A stretch of 20,706 bases of DNA from Thermoplasmatota archaeon (lineage in GTDB: Archaea; Thermoplasmatota; Thermoplasmata; UBA10834). Made by a program: the position numbers and the translations under genes. Positions 6,606 through 13,722 of this stretch are shown piece by piece. Each line of letters starts with the position of its first letter. Within the stretch, counting starts at the first letter, position 1. The notes under the pieces were generated by a model. The model was not told the DNA's origin and did no database searches. It worked only from the letters and a program-made list of their open reading frames with translations. Location: assembly GCA_022848805.1 (NCBI GenBank), contig JAJISI010000010.1:1-20706 (forward strand), read 5' to 3'.

Positions 6606-7592
6606 ATGACCGCGCACGTAGCACCTTGGAAGAAAGAGGCCGTGACCAAGCTAGCGACCCATATCGCAGGCTGCAAGGTCGTCGGCATCATCGATGTCAG
6701 AGGCGTCCCTGCACCAGCGTTCCAGACCATGAGGACCGACCTGAGGGGCAGGGTCCAGATCACCATGATCAAGAACTCCCTGATGAAGCGTGCTATCGAG
6801 GAGGCTGGGAAGACGCTCAAGGGCGTCGACGAGCTGGCTGGCTCAGTCGAGGGGCAGTGCGCCGTCGTGACTTCCGATCTCAATCCGTTCAGGTTGTTCA
6901 AGCAGCTCGACCGGACCAAGACGAAGATGCCCGCCAGGGGAGGCGAGATCGCACCCGACGACATAGAGATCAAGGCAGGGGACACGCCGTTCAAACCCGG
7001 CCCGGTGGTGGGCGATCTCCAGAAGGCAGGTCTTCCCGCCGCGATAGAGCAGGGGAAGGTCGTCATCAAGAGGGACAAGTTGCTCGTTAAGATGGGCGAC
7101 GAGATATCGAGAGAAGTCGCCCTCGTGCTGACCAAACTCGAGATACTCCCGATCACAATAGGTCTCGATCTGCGCGCCGCGTACGAGGAAGGCATGGTGT
7201 TCGCCAAGGAGGTCCTCGCCGTGGACGACGCCGAGTACCTAGCGAAGGTCCAGCTGGCCGCCACGAGCGTGCTGAACCTGTCGGTGTTCGCCGCATTCCC
7301 TACCGAGGCATCGACGAAACCGTTGCTCGCCAAGGCCCACACGAACGCGCTCAACCTCGCAGTCAATGCGAACATAGCCAACAACGAGACCATCAAGATG
7401 ATGCTCGTCAAGGCCAACGCACAGATGAGGTCCATCGCGTCGAAAGCGCCGGACGCGTTGGACGATGGCCAGAAAAGCAAGCCGAGCGCCGCCCCGACCC
7501 CGTCGCCCAAGGAGGACGACGCAGAGAAGAACAAGGGCGACAAGAAAGACGACAAGGACAAGAAGGAAGAGGAGAAGGTCTCCAAGGAATAG
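6606..7592 (+). CDS. rpl10: Large ribosomal subunit protein L10 (P0, uL10), stopped by an amber codon before its conserved tail
   Basis: P0 anchors the L12/P1 dimers on the ribosome. It has 328 residues to the TAG at 7590-7592. The N-terminal rRNA-binding domain contains VRGVPAPAFQTMR and IKNSLMKRAIEEA, followed by the archaeal insertion domain (KMPARGGEIAPDD), L12-binding helices, and a lysine/glutamate-rich linker ending KEEEKVSKE. Archaeal P0 normally ends in a peptide shared with L12 that recruits elongation factors. Here that peptide, AAAGLGTLFG, follows the TAG in frame and ends in TAA (7623-7625). The same codon in L12 is GAG, so a single G-to-T change accounts for the stop. The alternatives are recent nonsense truncation, amber read-through, or sequencing error. 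ATG 6606 follows GGGTGGT and lies one base after the L1 stop. Confidence 0.93.
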   Translation: MTAHVAPWKKEAVTKLATHIAGCKVVGIIDVRGVPAPAFQTMRTDLRGRVQITMIKNSLMKRAIEEAGKTLKGVDELAGSVEGQCAVVTSDLNPFRLFKQLDRTKTKMPARGGEIAPDDIEIKAGDTPFKPGPVVGDLQKAGLPAAIEQGKVVIKRDKLLVKMGDEISREVALVLTKLEILPITIGLDLRAAYEEGMVFAKEVLAVDDAEYLAKVQLAATSVLNLSVFAAFPTEASTKPLLAKAHTNALNLAVNANIANNETIKMMLVKANAQMRSIASKAPDALDDGQKSKPSAAPTPSPKEDDAEKNKGDKKDDKDKKEEEKVSKE

Positions 7593-7625
7593 GCCGCGGC
7601 TGGCCTGGGGACACTATTCGGATAA
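7593..7625 (+). other. In-frame continuation of L10: stalk C-terminal peptide beyond the amber codon
   Basis: Ten codons reading AAAGLGTLFG then TAA continue the L10 frame. They match the final residues of the neighbouring L12 (AAAGLSALFG), codon for codon in frame. TAA is used by no other complete gene here. With the TAA as the end, the gap to L12 is 22 bases; with the TAG it is 55. If TAG is read through, the full protein is 339 residues with the amber-encoded residue at position 329. Confidence 0.85.
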
Positions 7626-7647
7626 TCTAGCTAAAGGAGGCAGAAGA

Positions 7648-7962
7648 ATGGAGTACGTATACAGCGCGATGGTCCTGCACGCGGCGAAGAAGCCGGTGAC
7701 AGAGGAGAACATTACGAACGTCTTGAAGGCTGCAGGTGTCGAGGCAGACGCCGCCCGTGTGAAGGCGCTGACCGCCTCACTGGAAGGCGTCGACATCGAC
7801 GAGGCGATTGCAACCGCCGTCGCCGTGCCAGCAGCGGCAGCCGCCGGACCGGCACCAGCTGCAGGACCCGCCGATAAGAAGGAAGATAAGAAAGAAGAGA
7901 AGAAGGAAGAGAAGGTCTCCGAGGAAGAGGCTGCTGCTGGTCTCAGCGCGCTGTTCGGATGA
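7648..7962 (+). CDS. rpl12: Large ribosomal subunit protein L12 (P1, archaeal type)
   Basis: Multicopy stalk protein that recruits translational GTPases. It has 104 residues: an N-terminal helical dimerisation/P0-binding domain beginning MEYVYSAMVLHAAKKPVTEENI, an Ala/Pro/Gly hinge around residues 55-75, a lysine/glutamate tract, and the C-terminal factor-binding peptide EEEAAAGLSALFG. ATG 7648 follows AAGGAGG at 7634-7640. It is the last gene of the L1 operon. Confidence 0.96.
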   Translation: MEYVYSAMVLHAAKKPVTEENITNVLKAAGVEADAARVKALTASLEGVDIDEAIATAVAVPAAAAAGPAPAAGPADKKEDKKEEKKEEKVSEEEAAAGLSALFG

Positions 7963-8073
7963 TCGTGCCCGTCCGGATCTCTCTGAAAACCCCTTCTAGA
8001 AATATCAATTTCGACGGGGAGCCGGAGGACGGACCAGCACAGCGGCCGTGACGTCCTGTCAGGGTTCGCTGGG

Positions 8074-8421
8074 CTAGTCGTGCTCAAGAATGGTGCTCAC
8101 TTCTTTCTCGAACATCGACACCAGCTCCTGTCCCATCTCCTTGCGGAGTTCTGGTGGGACGAGTGCCAGCCCCAGCTTGGCACCGCCTTTTGCGAGCTTA
8201 AGGACCGCCAGGCCCTCGCGGATCTTCGCCTCCATAAGCATCTTGACGGCATCGGACATCTCCTTCTTCAGCTCAGGGTCCGAATCGATCGTCTGTCTGA
8301 TATGCTTCTTGATCTCGTCCCGGACCATGTCCTGAACGGCATCGACCAGCAGCGTCTCCGAGCTCAACATCGTCTTCGTTCCCTTCAGGAGCGTGTTGAT
8401 TATATCATCTTCAGACGGCAT
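8074..8421 (-). CDS. Conserved-looking small helical protein, function unknown
   Basis: Not recognised. It has 115 residues, starting at ATG 8421 after AAGGTGGAATC, with a good upstream promoter, so it is very likely real. The sequence is almost all predicted helix. Residues 1-70 are amphipathic and charged (SETLLVDAVQDMVRDEIKKHIRQ), followed by a glycine/alanine-rich hydrophobic stretch (LAKGGAKLGLALVPPELRKEM, about 78-97) and a charged C-terminal helix. There is no signal peptide, no cysteine and no catalytic motif. The middle segment could be a weak membrane-associating or packing helix. It is divergent from orc1/cdc6, sharing the 136-base intergenic region. It stops with TAG. Confidence 0.75.
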   Translation of the reverse strand: MPSEDDIINTLLKGTKTMLSSETLLVDAVQDMVRDEIKKHIRQTIDSDPELKKEMSDAVKMLMEAKIREGLAVLKLAKGGAKLGLALVPPELRKEMGQELVSMFEKEVSTILEHD

Positions 8422-8452
8422 GATTCCACCTTCACCTTCGACCGTACTATAA

Positions 8453-8470
8453 GGATAAATCGTTTTTGGG
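8453..8470 (-). promoter_or_regulatory. BRE/TATA promoter of the small helical protein gene
   Basis: On the minus strand CCCAAAAACG is followed by ATTTATCC, a good BRE plus TATA arrangement about 33 bases upstream of the ATG at 8421. The predicted start is near 8430, leaving a leader of about 10 bases that contains the ribosome binding site. Confidence 0.55.
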
Positions 8471-8512
8471 TCGTCACGAAGGGGTCGCCCGACCTACCAG
8501 CGCAAATCGTTT
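8457..8512. other. orc1/cdc6 intergenic elements: direct repeat and ORB-like G string
   Basis: AAATCGTTT occurs twice (8457-8465 and 8504-8512). Between them lies ACGAAGGGG (8476-8484), which matches the G-string part of archaeal origin recognition boxes, and GGTCG-CC-CGACC (8483-8494 region), a short palindrome. The dyad core of a full origin recognition box is not present. Archaeal origins often adjoin orc1/cdc6, so this is a weak candidate origin or autoregulatory site. Confidence 0.25.
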
Positions 8513-8557
8513 CAAATATGCCGAAGTCGATAGCGAGGACCGGCCAGGCTGAACCAG

Positions 8558-9724
8558 ATGTGGGATGCAACAGGTAAGAGTGTGTTCAAGGACCAACGTA
8601 CCCTATCGTTCGATTACGTGCCCCAGAAGCTAGTACACCGAGAGGAGCAGATGAAGAGACTGATAATGCTCTTCCGACCGGTCCTGAACTCCGATTTCTC
8701 GCAGAACGCCGTCCTCATAGGCAGCGTTGGAACCGGCAAGACCGCCACCTCGAAGCGGTTCTGCATGGACCTCAAGGAGTACGGGGAGAAGCACCAGAAG
8801 ACGATCGACTGGACGATAGTGAACTGCAGGCAGCGGAACAGCGAGTCGAGCGTGATCCTGCAGGTGGTGAACCACTTCCAGCCGAACTTTCCCGACCGCG
8901 GCTTCTCCATCACGGAGATGCTACAGATACTGCGGAAGGACCTCGAGAAGCGCAAGATGCACATGGTCATCGTCCTAGACGAGGCCGATGTGTTGCTTAA
9001 GAAGGCGGGGCCGGATCTCGTGTACAAGTTGACGAGGTTCGGCGAGGAGAAGGTCGACGGGAGAGAGTACATCTCCCTGGTGCTGATATCGCAGAAGAAC
9101 ATCTTCGACCTCCTGGACGCCGCGTCCGCCAGCACGTTCAAACGGACGAACGCGATAGAGTTCGGGAAGTACACATACGACGAGCTGAAGGACATCGTGG
9201 CGCATAGGGCGGAGCTGGCGTTCCACGACGGCGTGATGGGCGACGACGCGGTCGACCTGGTAGCCGAGGTCGCCTCTGAGTGGGGGGACGCGCGCTTCGC
9301 CATCGAGATCCTCGAGAAGACCGGCATGCTCGCTGACGAGGAGGGGGCTGGGAGCACCTCTGTGGAGCACGTCAGGGGAGCCAAGGCGGAGGCGTATAGC
9401 TCCATAACGGAGTCGAAGCTAACGGACCTCGACAGGCATCAACGGCTCACGCTGCTCGCGATCGCAAGGAGTGTGAAGGGCAAGGCATTCATAACGACCC
9501 GCGAAACGGAATCGGCGTACAAAGTCGCGTGTGAGGAGTACGAGGAGAAGTCGAGGGCGCACACTGCTTTCTGGGGATTGATGAAAGATCTCGACGCCCT
9601 CGGCATCGTGAGCGCCAAGAAGAGCGGCCCCGGCATATCTGGCAAGACCACGGTGATCAAATTGCTGGACATACCCGCGAAGGTTCTGGAGCAGAAAGTC
9701 ACTCAGCTATTGGATGGTGAATAG
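8558..9724 (+). CDS. cdc6: Orc1/Cdc6 family replication initiator ATPase
   Basis: AAA+ ATPase that binds origin recognition boxes and loads the MCM helicase. It has 388 residues. The N-terminus VFKDQRTLSFDYVPQKLVHR (9-28) is the family's typical lead-in. Walker A is GSVGTGKT (55-62), Walker B is VIVLDEAD (137-144), the sensor 1 region is LVLISQKN (174-181), and sensor 2 is GDARFAIEIL (243-252). A C-terminal winged-helix DNA-binding domain follows (about 290-388). Start ATG 8558 gives a normal N-terminus. It stops with TAG, and the DUF835 gene downstream is in the same frame with no other stop between them. It is divergent from the small helical protein. Confidence 0.92.
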   Translation: MWDATGKSVFKDQRTLSFDYVPQKLVHREEQMKRLIMLFRPVLNSDFSQNAVLIGSVGTGKTATSKRFCMDLKEYGEKHQKTIDWTIVNCRQRNSESSVILQVVNHFQPNFPDRGFSITEMLQILRKDLEKRKMHMVIVLDEADVLLKKAGPDLVYKLTRFGEEKVDGREYISLVLISQKNIFDLLDAASASTFKRTNAIEFGKYTYDELKDIVAHRAELAFHDGVMGDDAVDLVAEVASEWGDARFAIEILEKTGMLADEEGAGSTSVEHVRGAKAEAYSSITESKLTDLDRHQRLTLLAIARSVKGKAFITTRETESAYKVACEEYEEKSRAHTAFWGLMKDLDALGIVSAKKSGPGISGKTTVIKLLDIPAKVLEQKVTQLLDGE

Positions 9725-9765
9725 TGGGCATTCGCGCTGGTGGCTTTCAGACGGAAACGGTCACG

Positions 9766-9773
9766 TTTATATA
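9766..9773 (+). promoter_or_regulatory. TATA box of the DUF835 gene
   Basis: TTTATATA is a consensus archaeal TATA box in GC-rich surroundings, preceded by a purine-rich BRE-like segment (GGAAACGG, 9753-9760). It predicts a transcription start near 9795, only about 10 bases before ATG 9806. This is the main reason for preferring 9806 over the earlier in-frame GTG at 9740. Confidence 0.7.
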
Positions 9774-9805
9774 TCACCGTTTCAGTCGGGATATTTGGCG
9801 GAGGT

Positions 9806-10360
9806 ATGGCAGGGTTGAACGATGATAAACCTGCGCTGGAATTTATTGATCTAGAGCAGGGGATGTGTTACGTTGTCAGGGAGCGCAAGCCCTTCCTGGC
9901 CTTCGCGCTTTTCGAAAACGATGTGGCCGACGGCCTGCCGGGCCTGTGCGTGACGAGGCAGTTCCCGAGCAAGCTCAGGAATACTTTCAACCTGGGGGAC
10001 ACGCGCGTCATATGGCTCAGCCACTCGCCGGGGAAGGACCAGCACAACCCGACCAGCATCGGCACGCTCGCGACAATAATATCGTCGTTCATAGAGCGAT
10101 ACGAGAGATGCATCGTGATAATCGACGGGCTCGAATATCTCGTCATCAACAACGGTTTCCAGCAGGTGCTGCGGTTCATGGAGCACGTGAACGAACAGGT
10201 GATGCAGAGCAAGTCGACCGTTCTCATTCCTATCAGCCCCACCGCGTTCAGCGAGAAGGAGCTAGCGCTGCTGGAGAGGAATGTAGAGGTCATCGAGCAG
10301 CCGTCGATGAGCGTCACCCTCGAAAAAGACCTCACGAACCTGATAGACCAGTACAGATAG
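9806..10360 (+). CDS. DUF835 domain protein
   Basis: 184 residues. The DUF835 pattern is visible: an N-terminal strand segment with CVTRQFPSKLRNTF, then RVIWLSHSPG, then SIGTLATIISSFIERYERCIVIIDGLEYLVINNGFQQVLRFMEHV (described by positions about 90-135), and a final IPISPTAFSEKELALLERN. DUF835 proteins are common in euryarchaea, often joined to sensor domains; the domain looks like a degenerate RecA/KaiC-type fold, with the IDGxEYL segment in the Walker B place. No Walker A motif is visible, so ATP hydrolysis is not expected. Function is unknown. Start ATG 9806 directly follows GGCGGAGGT. It lies downstream of orc1/cdc6 but has its own promoter. It stops with TAG. Confidence 0.82.
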   Translation: MAGLNDDKPALEFIDLEQGMCYVVRERKPFLAFALFENDVADGLPGLCVTRQFPSKLRNTFNLGDTRVIWLSHSPGKDQHNPTSIGTLATIISSFIERYERCIVIIDGLEYLVINNGFQQVLRFMEHVNEQVMQSKSTVLIPISPTAFSEKELALLERNVEVIEQPSMSVTLEKDLTNLIDQYR

Positions 10361-10398
10361 ACCCGGGCGAGCGGCCGGTGCGCTCCGTGTTTTAGGTT

Positions 10399-10412
10399 CC
10401 CAAAGCTTTTGA
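10399..10412 (+). promoter_or_regulatory. Probable promoter of the gcvT operon
   Basis: CCCAAAG followed by CTTTTGA resembles a BRE plus a weak TATA. The predicted start is near 10432, just before ATG 10437, which would make the gcvT message almost leaderless. Confidence 0.4.
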
Positions 10413-10436
10413 CATGCCGCTATGATTCAGGAGACG

Positions 10437-11594
10437 ATGAAGAGGACTCCGCTGCACGGGGAGCACGTGACGCTGGGGGCGAAGATGGTCCCGTTCGCGG
10501 GCTGGGAGATGCCGATCAGGTACACATCCGTCTTGGACGAGCACATGACGGTGCGCTCGCGCTGCGGACTTTTCGATGTGTCCCACATGGGCAACGTGGT
10601 CGTCCGCGGGGCAGGTGCTGGAGAACTCGTCGGGAGACTCATGACCAACGACGTCGTGAACGCTCCCCCGGGCAGATGCGTCTACTCGCACATCCTGGGA
10701 GAGGACGGCGCGATCCTCGACGACACGATCGTCACGCCCATCGGACCTGAGGAGTTTCTCATGGTGCCGAACGCCGCCACGACGGAGAGGATGTTTGGCT
10801 GGGTCGGTAGGCACGCCCGAGGACAAGAGGTCCTGAACCTGTCCGACTCACTCGCCACTATCGCGGTCCAGGGGCCAGGAGCGGAGGAGGCCGTGAAGGG
10901 GCTGACGACCGCAGACCTCACGGGCCTGCGGTCGTTCTGGGCGATCTTCGCGGCGCTCGACCGCATGGCAGGAGGCGGGAAGGGCGCTTCGTGCCCATTG
11001 CTGACGAACAGGCAGATAGTCAACGCGGGAGCGGAGGGCGCACCCGCGCTCCTCTCAAGGACGGGATACACTGGAGAGGACGGGTTCGAGATCGTCTGTG
11101 AGAACGGTGTCGCTACGACGGTCTGGCGCGCTCTGATGGAGAATGGCGCGGATGCCGGGGTGAAGCCGATCGGACTCGGAGCCAGAGACACTCTGAGGCT
11201 AGAGAAGGGGTTGCTGCTATCGGGCACGGACTTCGACGGCGCCCAGACCACCCTGCAGACCGGCCCCCGATGGGTCGTGGATTGGAACCACGACTTCATC
11301 GGCAGACAGGCTCTCGAACAGCAGAAGACGGCCGGAGGTTACCCGGTCCTTGTGGGCATAGTATTGAAGGACAAAGGCATACCCCGACACGGCTACGGTA
11401 TCGTCTCTGACGACAAGGATGTCGGCGTCGTGACGAGCGGCACGCTCTCGCCCGTTCTCAGAGTCGGGATCGCGCTCGGGTACGTCCCCCCTGAGCTATC
11501 CGCGCCAGGCACGGCCCTTGAGGTTCGCATCAGGGAGAAGCTCGTGAGCGCCCAGGTAACCGAAAAACCTTTTGTGAGGAGGACTCCGAAATGA
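10437..11594 (+). CDS. gcvT: Aminomethyltransferase GcvT (glycine cleavage T protein)
   Basis: Transfers the aminomethyl carbon from lipoyl-GcvH to tetrahydrofolate. It has 385 residues from ATG 10437, which gives the canonical N-terminus MKRTPLHGEH and follows GGAG; the ATG at 10422 would add five residues. Conserved segments are GAKMVPFAGWEMPIRY (14-29), CGLFDVSHMG (43-52), the catalytic aspartate region GAILDDTIV (91-99), and SRTGYTGEDGFEI (207-219). Residues about 172-204 (RMAGGGKGASCPLLTNRQ region) seem to be an insertion before SRTGYTGE relative to typical GcvT. No gcvH, gcvP or lpd is in the window. Its stop overlaps the start of the M42 peptidase gene (ATGA), so the two are translationally coupled. 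Confidence 0.93.
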   Translation: MKRTPLHGEHVTLGAKMVPFAGWEMPIRYTSVLDEHMTVRSRCGLFDVSHMGNVVVRGAGAGELVGRLMTNDVVNAPPGRCVYSHILGEDGAILDDTIVTPIGPEEFLMVPNAATTERMFGWVGRHARGQEVLNLSDSLATIAVQGPGAEEAVKGLTTADLTGLRSFWAIFAALDRMAGGGKGASCPLLTNRQIVNAGAEGAPALLSRTGYTGEDGFEIVCENGVATTVWRALMENGADAGVKPIGLGARDTLRLEKGLLLSGTDFDGAQTTLQTGPRWVVDWNHDFIGRQALEQQKTAGGYPVLVGIVLKDKGIPRHGYGIVSDDKDVGVVTSGTLSPVLRVGIALGYVPPELSAPGTALEVRIREKLVSAQVTEKPFVRRTPK

Positions 11595-12631
11595 AGGAAC
11601 TGCTTGAGGAAATGATCATGATACCGGGTGTGTCCGGATACGAGGACGACATCCGGGAGTGCATTCGAGCGAAGCTGAAGACGATGAAGCTGCCTGCGAA
11701 AGAGGACAACATCGGCAATCTCATAACCACCATAGGCACCAAAGGACCGCACATTGTCTTCATAGCGCACATGGACGAACTCGGCCTCGTCGTGACGAAG
11801 ATGGAGGATGATGGCTCTCTCAGGATCCGCAAGGTCGGCGGGATAGACGACCGCACCCTGGTCGGCAGGGTGGTGGAGATCAAGACGCAGAAGGGCATCG
11901 TAACTGGCGTAATAGGTCTCAAGCCGCCCCATCTGATGACGGAGAGCGACGACCGTAAGAAGGTCGTCAGTTGGGAGGAGGTACGAGTCGATGTGGGAAC
12001 GAGAAACAGGAAGGCGACGGAGAGACTCGGAGTGCGCGTCCTCGACCCGATGGTCCTCAAAAAGGACATCTCGTACCTTGGGAAGGATGTCATGTGCGCT
12101 AGGGGGATCGACGACCGGGCCGGCTGCGCCGTGCTCTTGGACGCCATGAAAGCCGTCAAGGGTAGAAACCTCCCGGCTAGGCTGAGCTTCGTCTTCAGCG
12201 TGCAGGAGGAGATAGGTCTCCGAGGGGCGAAGGTGGTCGGGTTCTCACTCAGACCGGAATACGTGTTCGCGATAGACACCATGACCACGACGGACGCACC
12301 CATGCAGGGTGACGTGTACGAGAAGATACTGATAGGCGGGGGGCCTGCGATGAGGATGTTCGACCACGCGGCCATCGCATCTCCTAAGCTCAGGAAGATG
12401 GTAGAGGAGGTCTCCCGCAAGGCCAAGATCACGATTCAATACGGCTCCGGAGGCGGTGGAACGGACGGCGCGGCCATCCAGGAGTTCGGCGCGCTGATCA
12501 TGCCTCTGGGCATACCCATGAAGTACACCCACGCCCCGACCGAGTGCGCTAGCCTGGCTGACATGCGCAGCCTATCGAAGCTCCTGGTTAAGCTGGCGGA
12601 GCACATCGCGAAGGGTGGCAAGGCCAGGTGA
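11591..12631 (+). CDS. M42 family metallo-aminopeptidase (TET-like, deblocking aminopeptidase)
   Basis: Cytosolic dinuclear-metal peptidase; archaeal members form 12-subunit tetrahedral (TET) particles that trim peptides. It has 346 residues, the normal length. Metal ligands and catalytic residues are all visible: His60 in AHMDE, Asp174 in RGIDDRAG, Glu206/Glu207 in SVQEEIGLRGA, Asp229 in AIDTM, and His314 in YTHAPTE. Start ATG 11591 overlaps the gcvT stop by four bases. Its own stop overlaps the next gene's ATG by one base. Endo- versus aminopeptidase preference cannot be told from the sequence. Confidence 0.92.
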   Translation: MKELLEEMIMIPGVSGYEDDIRECIRAKLKTMKLPAKEDNIGNLITTIGTKGPHIVFIAHMDELGLVVTKMEDDGSLRIRKVGGIDDRTLVGRVVEIKTQKGIVTGVIGLKPPHLMTESDDRKKVVSWEEVRVDVGTRNRKATERLGVRVLDPMVLKKDISYLGKDVMCARGIDDRAGCAVLLDAMKAVKGRNLPARLSFVFSVQEEIGLRGAKVVGFSLRPEYVFAIDTMTTTDAPMQGDVYEKILIGGGPAMRMFDHAAIASPKLRKMVEEVSRKAKITIQYGSGGGGTDGAAIQEFGALIMPLGIPMKYTHAPTECASLADMRSLSKLLVKLAEHIAKGGKAR

Positions 12632-13704
12632 TGGCGTTGCGTGAGAAGGCGGAGGGACTGCTGAAGGAACTGATACTACTCAGAAGCGCAAAGGAGGACG
12701 ATGCTAGCCCCATGGTCGACCGCGTGACCGGCATCCTCGGCGGCCTCGGTCTCGGACACAAACTCTACGGGTCGGAGGACAAGCCTGCGATATTCGCACG
12801 GTCCGGGAAGGGAGGGGTCGTGCTCTCTGGTCACCTGGACACTGTCTCGATCGGGAACGGTTGGTCCAAGGAGCAGGGGGAGGTCGTCGGCGGAAGGATG
12901 TTCGGAAGGGGGGCGGCGGACATGAAGGCGGGATGCGCCGCGATACTGCTAACCGCCGAGGAGCTGGCCGGGACTGATGTGCCCTTCTCCGTGTGCCTCA
13001 CGCTCGACGAAGAGATATCCATGAACGGCGCGAAGGCGGTGGCCCATGCGCACGAACTCGGTGACGCGCCAGCAGTAGTCATCGCGGAACCGAGCGATTT
13101 CGACATAGTCCTCAGAGAGAAGGGGTTGATCCAGTTCGCGGTGCGCACGTCCGGCACGAGCGCGCATGCCAGCATGCCGCAGCTGGGAGACAACGCCATT
13201 ACGAAGATGCTGTCCATGCTGCGCGGGCTCGAGGAGCTTCAGAAGATCCCAGAGAACCCAATCGAGGGGCTGACGATCAGCGTAGATACGATACATGGCG
13301 GGACGCAGATGAACGTGATACCCGATTGCTGCGAGGTGGAGATAGATTCCCGGTTCCCGCCCGACATGACCGGGGATGACGTTGTCGACATGGTGAAGAA
13401 GAGGCTCGGAGGAGCCGAATATGAGGTCGAGGTGCTCCACCGGCTAGAGTCGGTGGAGACGGACCCGTCCCTGCCAGCAGTCGAAACCTTACGCGAGGTC
13501 GTAGGTGGAGATTCGGGCATCATAGGCGTCCCCTACGCCACTGAGATGGTCATGTTCAAACAAGACAACTCGAAGCTGATGGTGTGTGGCCCCGGAGAAC
13601 CGACACAGGCCCATGTCGTCGACGAGAGCGTAGAAGTCGACCAGGTGGTCCGCGCGGTCGGAGTTTACACAGAATACTGCAGACGAATGGCGGGACAGGG
13701 GTGA
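12631..13704 (+). CDS. M20 family metallopeptidase (ArgE/DapE/ACY1-type amidohydrolase)
   Basis: Zinc-dependent exopeptidase/deacylase, 357 residues. Visible are His68 in SGHLDTV, Asp97 in GRGAADMKAG, the catalytic Glu127/Glu128 in LDEEIS, Glu153 in AEPSD, the dimerisation domain with GTSAHASMPQLGDNAI (175-190) and IHGGTQMNVIPD (221-232), and His328 in PTQAHVVDE. The substrate is not determinable: deacylase of N-acyl amino acids, dipeptidase, and succinyl-diaminopimelate or lysine/arginine-pathway desuccinylase are all in the family. Start ATG 12631 forms a TGATG overlap with the M42 stop; GTG 12628 is possible but less likely. Co-transcription with an M42 peptidase favours a role in peptide or amino-acid salvage. 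Confidence 0.9.
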   Translation: MALREKAEGLLKELILLRSAKEDDASPMVDRVTGILGGLGLGHKLYGSEDKPAIFARSGKGGVVLSGHLDTVSIGNGWSKEQGEVVGGRMFGRGAADMKAGCAAILLTAEELAGTDVPFSVCLTLDEEISMNGAKAVAHAHELGDAPAVVIAEPSDFDIVLREKGLIQFAVRTSGTSAHASMPQLGDNAITKMLSMLRGLEELQKIPENPIEGLTISVDTIHGGTQMNVIPDCCEVEIDSRFPPDMTGDDVVDMVKKRLGGAEYEVEVLHRLESVETDPSLPAVETLREVVGGDSGIIGVPYATEMVMFKQDNSKLMVCGPGEPTQAHVVDESVEVDQVVRAVGVYTEYCRRMAGQG

Positions 13705-13722
13705 CCGCGGGGCACCTGCACC

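Noticed and set aside
7963..8073. AGGACG/CGTCCT inverted repeat (8026-8031, 8052-8057) as a terminator between L12 and the converging gene
   Set aside because: Only 6 bp with a 20-base loop and no adjacent T tract; not distinguishable from chance. I see nothing else in this gap.
9740..9805. GTG 9740 as the start of the DUF835 protein
   Set aside because: A consensus TATA box lies inside this segment and predicts transcription starting after it.
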